A DNA stretch of 64,000 nt from NCBI GenBank assembly GCA_032718475.1, contig JAUCBJ010006414.1, positions 45,265-109,264 on the forward strand, read 5' to 3'. The stretch is from Nemertoderma westbladi (Eukaryota > Xenacoelomorpha > Nemertodermatida > Nemertodermatidae). Below the pieces are notes generated by a model. The model saw only the letters and a list, made by a program, of their open reading frames with translations. It was not told the origin of the DNA and ran no database searches. Positions 28,101-41,700 of the stretch are shown in pieces. The position numbers and the translations under genes are program-made. Position 1 is the first letter of the stretch. Every line of letters begins with the position of its first letter.

Positions 28101-28900
28101 ACACACTCGACATAATAATGCAGTTCAACAAACTTCTCCCAAGTACACACTCGACATAATAATGCAGTTCAACAAACTTCTCCCGAATACACACTCGACA
28201 TAATAATGCAGTTCAACAAACTTCTCCCGAATACACACTCGACATAATAATGCAGTTCAACAAACTTCTCCCAAGTACACACTCGACATAATAATGCAGT
28301 TCAACAAACTTCTCCCAAGTACACACTCGACATAATAATGCAGTTCAACAAACTTCTCCCGAATACACACTCGACATAATAATGCAGTTCAACAAACTTC
28401 TCCCGAATACACACTCGACATAATAATGCAGTTCAACAAACTTCTCCCAAGTACACACTCGACATAATAATGCGGTTCAACAAACTTCTCCCGAATACAC
28501 ACTGTCACATAATAATGTAGTTCAACAAACTTCTCCCGAATACACACTCGACATAATAATGCAGTTCAACAAACTTCTCCCAAGTACACACTCGACATAA
28601 TAATGCAGTTCAACAAACTTCTCCCGAATACACACTGTCACATAATAATGCAGTTCAACAAACTTCTCCCGAATACACACAGTCACATAATAATGCAGTT
28701 CAACAAACTTCTCCCGAATACACACTGTCACATAATAATGCAGTTCAACAAACTTCTCCCAAGTACACACTCGACATAATAATGCAGTTCAACAAACTTC
28801 TCCCGAATACACACTGTCACATAATAATGCAGTTCAACAAACTTCTCCCAAGTACACACTCGACATAATAATGTAGTTCAACAAACTTCTCCCGAATACA
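22101..28900 (+). repeat. 44-mer-rich mixed sub-array (C, D, A)
   Basis: Types C and D alternate irregularly with A and B. Type D (CCCGAATAC with CTCGAC ending) becomes common from about 26.1 to 28.5 kb. GTAG-headed units cluster near 23.4-25.8 kb. Units reading CACACAGTCAC instead of CACACTGTCAC occur near 22150, 24685 and 28680. I see nothing but monomers here. Confidence 0.85.
23330..24185 (+). repeat. Duplication, 534-bp offset (12 monomers)
   Basis: A block of about 320 bp near 23330-23650 recurs near 23865-24185. It contains C, A, B, GTAG-headed B, GTAG-headed A, C. A variant of the same block, with an extra GTAG-headed type A unit, follows near 24240-24512. 534 bp equals six 45-mers plus six 44-mers. 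Confidence 0.82.
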
Positions 28901-31407
28901 CACTGTCACATAATAATGCAGTTCAACAAACTTCTCCCAAGTACACACTCGACATAATAATGCAGTTCAACAAACTTCTCCCAAGTACACACTCGACATA
29001 ATAATGCAGTTCAACAAACTTCTCCCAAATACACACTGTCACATAATAATGCAGTTCAACAAACTTCTCCCAAGTACACACTGTCACATAATAATGCAGT
29101 TCAACAAACTTCTCCCGAATACACACTGTCACATAATAATGCAGTTCAACAAACTTCTCCCAAGTACACACTCGACATAATAATGCAGTTCAACAAACTT
29201 CTCCCAAGTACACACTCGACATAATAATGCAGTTCAACAAACTTCTCCCGAATACACACTGTCACATAATAATGCAGTTCAACAAACTTCTCCCAAGTAC
29301 ACACTCGACATAATAATGCAGTTCAACAAACTTCTCCCGAATACACACTGTCACATAATAATGCAGTTCAACAAACTTCTCCCAAGTACACACTCGACAT
29401 AATAATGCAGTTCAACAAACTTCTCCCAAGTACACACTGTCACATAATAATGCAGTTCAACAAACTTCTCCCAAGTACACACTCGACATAATAATGCAGT
29501 TCAACAAACTTCTCCCAAGTACACACTCGACATAATAATGCAGTTCAACAAACTTCTCCCAAATACACACTGTCACATAATAATGCAGTTCAACAAACTT
29601 CTCCCAAGTACACACTGTCACATAATAATGCAGTTCAACAAACTTCTCCCGAATACACACTGTCACATAATAATGCAGTTCAACAAACTTCTCCCAAGTA
29701 CACACTCGACATAATAATGCAGTTCAACAAACTTCTCCCAAGTACACACTCGACATAATAATGCAGTTCAACAAACTTCTCCCGAATACACACTGTCACA
29801 TAATAATGCAGTTCAACAAACTTCTCCCAAGTACACACTCGACATAATAATGCAGTTCAACAAACTTCTCCCGAATACACACTGTCACATAATAATGCAG
29901 TTCAACAAACTTCTCCCAAGTACACACTCGACATAATAATGCAGTTCAACAAACTTCTCCCGAATACACACTGTCACATAATAATGCAGTTCAACAAACT
30001 TCTCCCAAGTACACACTCGACATAATAATGCAGTTCAACAAACTTCTCCCAAGTACACACTCGACATAATAATGCAGTTCAACAAACTTCTCCCGAATAC
30101 ACACTGTCACATAATAATGCAGTTCAACAAACTTCTCCCAAGTACACACTCGACATAATAATGCAGTTCAACAAACTTCTCCCGAATACACACTGTCACA
30201 TAATAATGCAGTTCAACAAACTTCTCCCAAGTACACACTCGACATAATAATGCAGTTCAACAAACTTCTCCCAAGTACACACTCGACATAATAATGCAGT
30301 TCAACAAACTTCTCCCAAATACACACTGTCACATAATAATGCAGTTCAACAAACTTCTCCCAAGTACACACTCGACATAATAATGCAGTTCAACAAACTT
30401 CTCCCAAGTACACACTCGACATAATAATGCAGTTCAACAAACTTCTCCCAAGTACACACTCGACATAATAATGCAGTTCAACAAACTTCTCCCAAATACA
30501 CACTGTCACATAATAATGCAGTTCAACAAACTTCTCCCAAGTACACACTCGACATAATAATGCAGTTCAACAAACTTCTCCCAAGTACACACTCGACATA
30601 ATAATGCAGTTCAACAAACTTCTCCCGAATACACACTGTCACATAATAATGCAGTTCAACAAACTTCTCCCAAGTACACACTCGACATAATAATGCAGTT
30701 CAACAAACTTCTCCCGAATACACACTGTCACATAATAATGCAGTTCAACAAACTTCTCCCAAGTACACACTCGACATAATAATGCAGTTCAACAAACTTC
30801 TCCCAAGTACACACTCGACATAATAATGCAGTTCAACAAACTTCTCCCAAGTACACACTCGACATAATAATGCAGTTCAACAAACTTCTCCCAAGTACAC
30901 ACTCGACATAATAATGCAGTTCAACAAACTTCTCCCAAATACACACTGTCACATAATAATGCAGTTCAACAAACTTCTCCCAAGTACACACTCGACATAA
31001 TAATGCAGTTCAACAAACTTCTCCCAAGTACACACTCGACATAATAATGCAGTTCAACAAACTTCTCCCGAATACACACTGTCACATAATAATGCAGTTC
31101 AACAAACTTCTCCCAAGTACACACTCGACATAATAATGCAGTTCAACAAACTTCTCCCGAATACACACTGTCACATAATAATGCAGTTCAACAAACTTCT
31201 CCCAAGTACACACTCGACATAATAATGCAGTTCAACAAACTTCTCCCAAGTACACACTCGACATAATAATGCAGTTCAACAAACTTCTCCCAAGTACACA
31301 CTCGACATAATAATGCAGTTCAACAAACTTCTCCCGAATACACACTCGACATAATAATGCAGTTCAACAAACTTCTCCCAAGTACACACTCGACATAATA
31401 ATGCAGT
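28901..31407 (+). repeat. A/C sub-array with CCCAAATAC units
   Basis: Types A and C mostly alternate. The rare variable block CCCAAATAC is seen at about 29024, 29558, 30314, 30491 and 30934; two more lie outside at 32552 and 42029. A CTCGAC unit with AAGTAAACAC instead of AAGTACACAC lies near 31470, just past the end. Confidence 0.83.
28905..29960 (+). repeat. Tandem 12-mer higher-order repeat, 534 bp
   Basis: About 28910-29425 recurs at about 29444-29959 with the same unit order, including the rare CCCAAATAC unit at 29024 and 29558. The two copies are almost adjacent, so this is close to a true tandem higher-order repeat of 12 monomers. Confidence 0.87.
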
Positions 31408-32402
31408 TCAACAAACTTCTCCCAAGTACACACTCGACATAATAATGCAGTTCAACAAACTTCTCCCAAGTAAACACTCGACATAATAATGCAGTTCAAC
31501 AAACTTCTCCCAAGTACACACTGTCACATAATAATGCAGTTCAACAAACTTCTCCCGAATACACACTGTCACATAATAATGCAGTTCAACAAACTTCTCC
31601 CGAATACACACTGTCACATAATAATGCAGTTCAACAAACTTCTCCCCCACAGTCACATAATAATGCAGTTCAACAAACTACTCCCGAATACACACTCGAC
31701 ATAATAATGCAGTTCAACAAACTTCTCCCAAGTACACACTCGACATAATAATGCAGTTCAACAAACTTCTCCCAAGTACACACTGTCACATAATAATGCA
31801 GTTCAACAAACTTCTCCCGAATACACACTGTCACATAATAATGCAGTTCAACAAACTTCTCCCGAATACACACTGTCACATAATAATGCAGTTCAACAAA
31901 CTTCTCCCCCACAGTCACATAATAATGCAGTTCAACAAACTTCTCCCAAGTACACACTGTCACATAATAATGCAGTTCAACAAACTTCTCCCGAATACAC
32001 ACTGTCACATAATAATGCAGTTCAACAAACTTCTCCCGAATACACACTGTCACATAATAATGCAGTTCAACAAACTTCTCCCCCACAGTCACATAATAAT
32101 GCAGTTCAACAAACTACTCCCGAATACACACTCGACATAATAATGCAGTTCAACAAACTTCTCCCAAGTACACACTCGACATAATAATGCAGTTCAACAA
32201 ACTTCTCCCAAGTACACACTGTCACATAATAATGCAGTTCAACAAACTTCTCCCGAATACACACTGTCACATAATAATGCAGTTCAACAAACTTCTCCCG
32301 AATACACACTGTCACATAATAATGCAGTTCAACAAACTTCTCCCCCACAGTCACATAATAATGCAGTTCAACAAACTACTCCCGAATACACACTCGACAT
32401 AA
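31408..32402 (+). repeat. Higher-order repeat of 262 and 436 bp
   Basis: A block of B, A, A, CCCCCACAG unit, then a CTACTC-headed type D unit and a type C unit (45x3+39+44x2 = 262 bp) starts at 31489, 31751 and 32187. In the middle copy the B-A-A-E part (174 bp) is present twice, giving 436 bp. This is a clear case of internal expansion of a higher-order repeat. Confidence 0.9.
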
Positions 32403-32965
32403 TAATGCAGTTCAACAAACTTCTCCTCCACAGTCACATAATAATGCAGTTCAACAAACTACTCCCGAATACACACTCGACATAATAATGCAGTTCAACA
32501 AACTTCTCCCAAGTACACACTCGACATAATAATGCAGTTCAACAAACTTCTCCCAAATACACACTGTCACATAATAATGCAGTTCAACAAACTTCTCCCG
32601 AATACACACTCGACATAATAATGCAGTTCAACAAACTTCTCCTCCACAGTCACATAATAATGCAGTTCAACAAACTACTCCCGAATACACACTCGACATA
32701 ATAATGCAGTTCAACAAACTTCTCCCAAGTACACACTCGACATAATAATGCGGTTCAACAAACTTCTCCCAAGTACACACTCGACATAATAATGCAGTTC
32801 AACAAACTTCTCCCAAGTACACACTCGACATAATAATGCAGTTCAACAAACTTCTCCCAAGTACACACTGTCACATAATAATGCAGTTCAACAAACTTCT
32901 CCCGAATACACACTGTCACATAATAATGCAGTTCAACAAACTTCTCCCGAATACACACTCGACAT
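32403..32965 (+). repeat. Transition zone with CTCCACAG units
   Basis: Type C, D and A units with a distinct short form reading CTCCTCCACAG near 32425, 32640 and 32990. Several units carry CTACTC. One GCGG unit lies near 32750. Confidence 0.8.
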
Positions 32966-35900
32966 AATAATGCAGTTCAACAAACTTCTCCTCCACAGTC
33001 ACATAATAATGCAGTTCAACAAACTTCTCCCGAATACACACTGTCACATAATAATGCAGTTCAACAAACTTCTCCACCACAGTCACATAATAATGCAGTT
33101 CAACAAACTTCTCCCGAATACACACTGTCACATAATAATGCAGTTCAACAAACTTCTCCACCACAGTCACATAATAATGCAGTTCAACAAACTTCTCCCG
33201 AATACACACTGTCACATAATAATGCAGTTCAACAAACTTCTCCCGAATACACACTGTCACATAATAATGCAGTTCAACAAACTTCTCCACCACAGTCACA
33301 TAATAATGCAGTTCAACAAACTTCTCCCGAATACACACTGTCACATAATAATGCAGTTCAACAAACTTCTCCACCACAGTCACATAATAATGCAGTTCAA
33401 CAAACTTCTCCCGAATACACACTGTCACATAATAATGCAGTTCAACAAACTTCTCCACCACAGTCACATAATAATGCAGTTCAACAAACTTCTCCCAAGT
33501 ACACACTGTCACATAATAATGCAGTTCAACAAACTTCTCCACCACAGTCACATAATAATGCAGTTCAACAAACTTCTCCCGAATACACACTGTCACATAA
33601 TAATGCAGTTCAACAAACTTCTCCCAAGTACACACTGTCACATAATAATGCAGTTCAACAAACTTCTCCACCACAGTCACATAATAATGCAGTTCAACAA
33701 ACTACTCCCGAATACACACTGTCACATAATAATGCAGTTCAACAAACTTCTCCCAAGTACACACTGTCACATAATAATGCAGTTCAACAAACTTCTCCAC
33801 CACAGTCACATAATAATGCAGTTCAACAAACTTCTCCCGAATACACACTGTCACATAATAATGCAGTTCAACAAACTTCTCCCGAATACACACTGTCACA
33901 TAATAATGCAGTTCAACAAACTTCTCCCGAATACACACTGTCACATAATAATGCAGTTCAACAAACTTCTCCCAAGTACACACTGTCACATAATAATGCA
34001 GTTCAACAAACTTCTCCACCACAGTCACATAATAATGCAGTTCAACAAACTTCTCCCGAATACACACTGTCACATAATAATGCAGTTCAACAAACTTCTC
34101 CACCACAGTCACATAATAATGCAGTTCAACAAACTTCTCCCGAATACACACTGTCACATAATAATGCAGTTCAACAAACTTCTCCCGAATACACACTGTC
34201 ACATAATAATGCAGTTCAACAAACTTCTCCACCACAGTCACATAATAATGCAGTTCAACAAACTTCTCCCGAATACACACTGTCACATAATAATGCAGTT
34301 CAACAAACTTCTCCACCACAGTCACATAATAATGCAGTTCAACAAACTTCTCCCGAATACACACTGTCACATAATAATGCAGTTCAACAAACTTCTCCAC
34401 CACAGTCACATAATAATGCAGTTCAACAAACTTCTCCACCACAGTCACATAATAATGCAGTTCAACAAACTTCTCCCGAATACACACTGTCACATAATAA
34501 TGCAGTTCAACAAACTTCTCCCGAATACACACTGTCACATAATAATGCAGTTCAACAAACTTCTCCCAAGTACACACTGTCACATAATAATGCAGTTCAA
34601 CAAACTTCTCCACCACAGTCACATAATAATGCAGTTCAACAAACTTCTCCCGAATGCACACTGTCACATAATAATGCAGTTCAACAAACTTCTCCCGAAT
34701 ACACACTGTCACATAATAATGCAGTTCAACAAACTTCTCCACCACAGTCACATAATAATGCAGTTCAACAAACTTCTCCCGAATACACACTGTCACATAA
34801 TAATGCAGTTCAACAAACTTCTCCACCACAGTCACATAATAATGCAGTTCAACAAACTTCTCCCAAGTACACACTGTCACATAATAATGCAGTTCAACAA
34901 ACTTCTCCCAAGTACACACTGTCACATAATAATGCAGTTCAACAAACTTCTCCACCACAGTCACATAATAATGCAGTTCAACAAACTTCTCCCGAATACA
35001 CACTGTCACATAATAATGCAGTTCAACAAACTTCTCCCGAATACACACTGTCACATAATAATGCAGTTCAACAAACTTCTCCCAAGTACACACTGTCACA
35101 TAATAATGCAGTTCAACAAACTTCTCCACCACAGTCACATAATAATGCAGTTCAACAAACTTCTCCCGAATACACACTGTCACATAATAATGCAGTTCAA
35201 CAAACTTCTCCACCACAGTCACATAATAATGCAGTTCAACAAACTTCTCCCGAATACACACTGTCACATAATAATGCAGTTCAACAAACTTCTCCCGAAT
35301 ACACACTGTCACATAATAATGCAGTTCAACAAACTTCTCCCAAGTACACACTGTCACATAATAATGCAGTTCAACAAACTTCTCCACCACAGTCACATAA
35401 TAATGCAGTTCAACAAACTTCTCCCGAATACACACTGTCACATAATAATGCAGTTCAACAAACTTCTCCCGAATACACACTGTCACATAATAATGCAGTT
35501 CAACAAACTTCTCCCAAGTACACACTGTCACATAATAATGCAGTTCAACAAACTTCTCCACCACAGTCACATAATAATGCAGTTCAACAAACTTCTCCCG
35601 AATACACACTGTCACATAATAATGCAGTTCAACAAACTTCTCCCGAATACACACTGTCACATAATAATGCAGTTCAACAAACTTCTCCCAAGTACACACT
35701 GTCACATAATAATGCAGTTCAACAAACTTCTCCACCACAGTCACATAATAATGCAGTTCAACAAACTTCTCCCGAATACACACTGTCACATAATAATGCA
35801 GTTCAACAAACTTCTCCACCACAGTCACATAATAATGCAGTTCAACAAACTTCTCCCGAATACACACTGTCACATAATAATGCAGTTCAACAAACTTCTC

Positions 35901-38900
35901 CCGAATACACACTGTCACATAATAATGCAGTTCAACAAACTTCTCCACCACAGTCACATAATAATGCAGTTCAACAAACTTCTCCCGAATACACACTGTC
36001 ACATAATAATGCAGTTCAACAAACTTCTCCACCACAGTCACATAATAATGCAGTTCAACAAACTTCTCCCGAATACACACTGTCACATAATAATGCAGTT
36101 CAACAAACTTCTCCCGAATACACACTGTCACATAATAATGCAGTTCAACAAACTTCTCCCAAGTACACACTGTCACATAATAATGCAGTTCAACAAACTT
36201 CTCCACCACAGTCACATAATAATGCAGTTCAACAAACTTCTCCCGAATACACACTGTCACATAATAATGCAGTTCAACAAACTTCTCCCGAATACACACT
36301 GTCACATAATAATGCAGTTCAACAAACTTCTCCACCACAGTCACATAATAATGCAGTTCAACAAACTTCTCCCGAATACACACTGTCACATAATAATGCA
36401 GTTCAACAAACTTCTCCACCACAGTCACATAATAATGCAGTTCAACAAACTTCTCCCAAGTACACACTGTCACATAATAATGCAGTTCAACAAACTTCTC
36501 CCAAGTACACACTGTCACATAATAATGCAGTTCAACAAACTTCTCCACCACAGTCACATAATAATGCAGTTCAACAAACTTCTCCCGAATACACACTGTC
36601 ACATAATAATGCAGTTCAACAAACTTCTCCACCACAGTCACATAATAATGCAGTTCAACAAACTTCTCCCGAATACACACTGTCACATAATAATGCAGTT
36701 CAACAAACTTCTCCCGAATACACACTGTCACATAATAATGCAGTTCAACAAACTTCTCCACCACAGTCACATAATAATGCAGTTCAACAAACTTCTCCCG
36801 AATACACACTGTCACATAATAATGCAGTTCAACAAACTTCTCCACCACAGTCACATAATAATGCAGTTCAACAAACTTCTCCCGAATACACACTGTCACA
36901 TAATAATGCAGTTCAACAAACTTCTCCCACCACAGTCACATAATAATGCAGTTCAACAAACTTCTCCCACACACAGTCACATAATAATGCAGTTCAACAA
37001 ACTTCTCCCGAATACACACTGTCACATAATAATGCAGTTCAACAAACTTCTCCCGAATACACACTGTCACATAATAATGCAGTTCAACAAACTTCTCCCA
37101 AGTACACACTGTCACATAATAATGCAGTTCAACAAACTTCTCCCACCACAGTCACATAATAATGCAGTTCAACAAACTTCTCCCGAATACACACTGTCAC
37201 ATAATAATGCAGTTCAACAAACTTCTCCCGAATACACACTGTCACATAATAATGCAGTTCAACAAACTTCTCCACCACAGTCACATAATAATGCAGTTCA
37301 ACAAACTTCTCCCGAATACACACTGTCACATAATAATGCAGTTCAACAAACTTCTCCACCACAGTCACATAATAATGCAGTTCAACAAACTTCTCCCAAG
37401 TACACACTGTCACATAATAATGCAGTTCAACAAACTTCTCCCAAGTACACACTGTCACATAATAATGCAGTTCAACAAACTTCTCCCGAATACACACTGT
37501 CACATAATAATGCAGTTCAACAAACTTCTCCCAAGTACACACTGTCACATAATAATGCAGTTCAACAAACTTCTCCCAAGTACACACTGTCACATAATAA
37601 TGCAGTTCAACAAACTTCTCCCGAATACACACTGTCACATAATAATGCAGTTCAACAAACTTCTCCCACCACAGTCACATAATAATGCAGTTCAACAAAC
37701 TTCTCCCAAGTACACACTGTCACATAATAATGTAGTTCACCAAACTTCTCCACCACAGTCACATAATAATGCAGTTCAACAAACTTCTCCACCACAGTCA
37801 CATAATAATGCAGTTCAACAAACTTCTCCCGAATACACACTGTCACATAATAATGCAGTTCAACAAACTTCTCCCAAGTACACACTGTCACATAATAATG
37901 CAGTTCAACAAACTTCTCCCGAATACACACTGTCACATAATAATGCAGTTCAACAAACTTCTCCCGAATACACACTGTCACATAATAATGCAGTTCAACA
38001 AACTTCTCCCAAGTACACACTGTCACATAATAATGCAGTTCAACAAACTTCTCCCGAATACACACTGTCACATAATAATGCAGTTCAACAAACTTCTCCC
38101 AATCCACAGTCACATAATAATGCAGTTCAACAAACTTCTCCCAAGTACACACTGTCACATAATAATGCAGTTCAACAAACTTCTCCACCACAGTCACATA
38201 ATAATGCAGTTCAACAAACTTCTCCACCACAGTCACATAATAATGCAGTTCAACAAACTTCTCCCGAATACACACTGTCACATAATAATGCAGTTCAACA
38301 AACTTCTCCCAAGTACACACTGTCACATAATAATGCAGTTCAACAAACTTCTCCCGAATACACACTGTCACATAATAATGCAGTTCAACAAACTTCTCCC
38401 GAATACACACTGTCACATAATAATGCAGTTCAACAAACTTCTCCCGAATACACACTGTCACATAATAATGCAGTTCAACAAACTTCTCCCAAGTACACAC
38501 TGTCACATAATAATGCAGTTCAACAAACTTCTCCCAAGTACACACTGTCACATAATAATGCAGTTCAACAAACTTCTCCCGAATACACACTGTCACATAA
38601 TAATGCAGTTCAACAAACTTCTCCCACCACAGTCACATAATAATGCAGTTCAACAAACTTCTCCCAAGTACACACTGTCACATAATAATGTAGTTCACCA
38701 AACTTCTCCACCACAGTCACATAATAATGCAGTTCAACAAACTTCTCCACCACAGTCACATAATAATGCAGTTCAACAAACTTCTCCCGAATACACACTG
38801 TCACATAATAATGCAGTTCAACAAACTTCTCCCAAGTACACACTGTCACATAATAATGCAGTTCAACAAACTTCTCCCGAATACACACTGTCACATAATA

Positions 38901-40157
38901 ATGCAGTTCAACAAACTTCTCCCGAATACACACTGTCACATAATAATGCAGTTCAACAAACTTCTCCCAAGTACACACTGTCACATAATAATGCAGTTCA
39001 ACAAACTTCTCCCGAATACACACTGTCACATAATAATGCAGTTCAACAAACTTCTCCACCACAGTCACATAATAATGCAGTTCAACAAACTTCTCCCAAG
39101 TACACACTGTCACATAATAATGTAGTTCACCAAACTTCTCCACCACAGTCACATAATAATGCAGTTCAACAAACTTCTCCACCACAGTCACATAATAATG
39201 CAGTTCAACAAACTTCTCCCGAATACACACTGTCACATAATAATGCAGTTCAACAAACTTCTCCCAAGTACACACTGTCACATAATAATGCAGTTCAACA
39301 AACTTCTCCCGAATACACACTGTCACATAATAATGCAGTTCAACAAACTTCTCCCGAATACACACTGTCACATAATAATGCAGTTCAACAAACTTCTCCC
39401 GAATACACACTGTCACATAATAATGCAGTTCAACAAACTTCTCCCGAATACACACTGTCACATAATAATGCAGTTCAACAAACTTCTCCCAAGTACACAC
39501 TGTCACATAATAATGCAGTTCAACAAACTTCTCCCAAGTACACACTGTCACATAATAATGCAGTTCAACAAACTTCTCCCGAATACACACTGTCACATAA
39601 TAATGCAGTTCAACAAACTTCTCCCAAGTACACACTGTCACATAATAATGCAGTTCAACAAACTTCTCCCGAATACACACTGTCACATAATAATGCAGTT
39701 CAACAAACTTCTCCCGAATACACACTGTCACATAATAATGCAGTTCAACAAACTTCTCCCAAGTACACACTGTCACATAATAATGCAGTTCAACAAACTT
39801 CTCCCAAGTACACACTGTCACATAATAATGCAGTTCAACAAACTTCTCCCAAGTACACACTGTCACATAATAATGCAGTTCAACAAACTTCTCCCAAGTA
39901 CACACTGTCACATAATAATGTAGTTCACCAAACTTCTCCACCACAGTCACATAATAATGCAGTTCAACAAACTTCTCCACCACAGTCACATAATAATGCA
40001 GTTCAACAAACTACTCCCAAGTACACACTGTCACATAATAATGCAGTTCAACAAACTTCTCCCGAATACACACTGTCACATAATAATGTAGTTCACCAAA
40101 CTTCTCCACCACAGTCACATAATAATGCAGTTCAACAAACTTCTCCCAAGTACACAC
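32966..40157 (+). repeat. 44-mer-free domain, types A, B and E
   Basis: For about 7.2 kb no unit ends in CTCGAC; only 45-bp, 39-bp and a few 40-bp units occur. Since TCGA is confined to the CTCGAC ending (apart from one unit near 62232), the whole domain lacks TaqI sites. Because 45 and 39 are multiples of three, frames stay open for up to about 4.7 kb. The 40-bp CCCACCACAG units near 36925, 37141, 37663 and 38622, and a CCCAATCCACAG unit near 38100, are the frame shifts inside it. Confidence 0.9.
35210..35731 (+). repeat. 174-bp tetramer, three tandem copies
   Basis: E, A, A, B (39+45+45+45 = 174 bp) repeats three times, with CCACCACAG starting at 35210, 35384, 35558 and 35732. Note that the first of these is E, A, A, B entered from an 84-bp dimer, and the run ends by returning to an 84-bp step. 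Confidence 0.88.
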
Positions 40158-41700
40158 TCGACATAATAATGCAGTTCAACAAACTTCTCCCAAGTACACA
40201 CTGTCACATAATAATGCAGTTCAACAAACTTCTCCCGAATACACACTGTCACATAATAATGCAGTTCAACAAACTTCTCCCAAGTACACACTGTCACATA
40301 ATAATGCAGTTCAACAAACTTCTCCCGAATACACACTGTCACATAATAATGCAGTTCAACAAACTTCTCCCGAATACACACTGTCACATAATAATGCAGT
40401 TCAACAAACTTCTCCCAAGTACACACTCGACATAATAATGCAGTTCAACAAACTTCTCCCAAGTACACACTGTCACATAATAATGCAGTTCAACAAACTT
40501 CTCCCGAATACACACTGTCACATAATAATGCAGTTCAACAAACTTCTCCCAAGTACACACTCGACATAATAATGCAGTTCAACAAACTTCTCCACCACAG
40601 TCACATAATAATGCAGTTCAACAAACTTCTCCCGAATACACACTGTCACATAATAATGCAGTTCAACAAACTTCTCCCAAGTACACACTGTCACATAATA
40701 ATGCAGTTCAACAAACTTCTCCCGAATACACACTGTCACATAATAATGCAGTTCAACAAACTTCTCCCGAATACACACTGTCACATAATAATGCAGTTCA
40801 ACAAACTTCTCCCAAGTACACACTGTCACATAATAATGCAGTTCAACAAACTTCTCCCAAGTACACACTGTCACATAATAATGCAGTTCAACAAACTTCT
40901 CCCAAGTACACACTGTCACATAATAATGCAGTTCAACAAACTTCTCCCAAGTACACACTGTCACATAATAATGTAGTTCACCAAACTTCTCCACCACAGT
41001 CACATAATAATGCAGTTCAACAAACTTCTCCACCACAGTCACATAATAATGCAGTTCAACAAACTACTCCCAAGTACACACTGTCACATAATAATGCAGT
41101 TCAACAAACTTCTCCCGAATACACACTGTCACATAATAATGTAGTTCACCAAACTTCTCCACCACAGTCACATAATAATGCAGTTCAACAAACTTCTCCC
41201 AAGTACACACTCGACATAATAATGCAGTTCAACAAACTTCTCCCGAATACACACTGTCACATAATAATGCAGTTCAACAAACTTCTCCCAAGTACACACT
41301 GTCACATAATAATGCAGTTCAACAAACTTCTCCCGAGTACACACTCGACATAATAATGTAGTTCACCAAACTTCTCCACCACAGTCACATAATAATGCAG
41401 TTCAACAAACTTCTCCACCACAGTCACATAATAATGCAGTTCAACAAACTACTCCCAAGTACACACTGTCACATAATAATGCAGTTCAACAAACTTCTCC
41501 CGAATACACACTGTCACATAATAATGTAGTTCACCAAACTTCTCCACCACAGTCACATAATAATGCAGTTCAACAAACTTCTCCCAAGTACACACTCGAC
41601 ATAATAATGCAGTTCAACAAACTTCTCCCGAATACACACTGTCACATAATAATGCAGTTCAACAAACTTCTCCCAAGTACACACTGTCACATAATAATGC
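37650..41700 (+). repeat. GTAGTTCACC-marked repeats
   Basis: Units reading GTAGTTCACCAAAC, followed by CCACCACAG, start their marker at 37732, 38690, 39122, 39920, 40088, 40973, 41141, 41358 and 41526. Three pairs (39920/40088, 40973/41141, 41358/41526) are each exactly 168 bp apart, equal to 39+39+45+45. The marker was not seen elsewhere. The larger spacings of 958, 432, 798, 885 and 217 bp show that the intervals between have been expanded or deleted. Confidence 0.9.

Noticed and set aside
33702-36899. Open reading frame of about 1,065 codons on the - strand (repeats of VTVCIREKFVELHYY)
   Set aside because: Shadow of the same repeat. It runs between CTACTC-type or shift-causing units and overlaps an equally open + frame. 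No unit change favours this frame.
32970-37682. Open reading frame of about 1,570 codons on the + strand
   Set aside because: It is only monomers read in a frame preserved by 45- and 39-bp units, and it ends where 40-bp units shift the frame. Overlapping frames on the other strand and in another + frame are open over much of the same stretch. There is no unique sequence, domain or signal.
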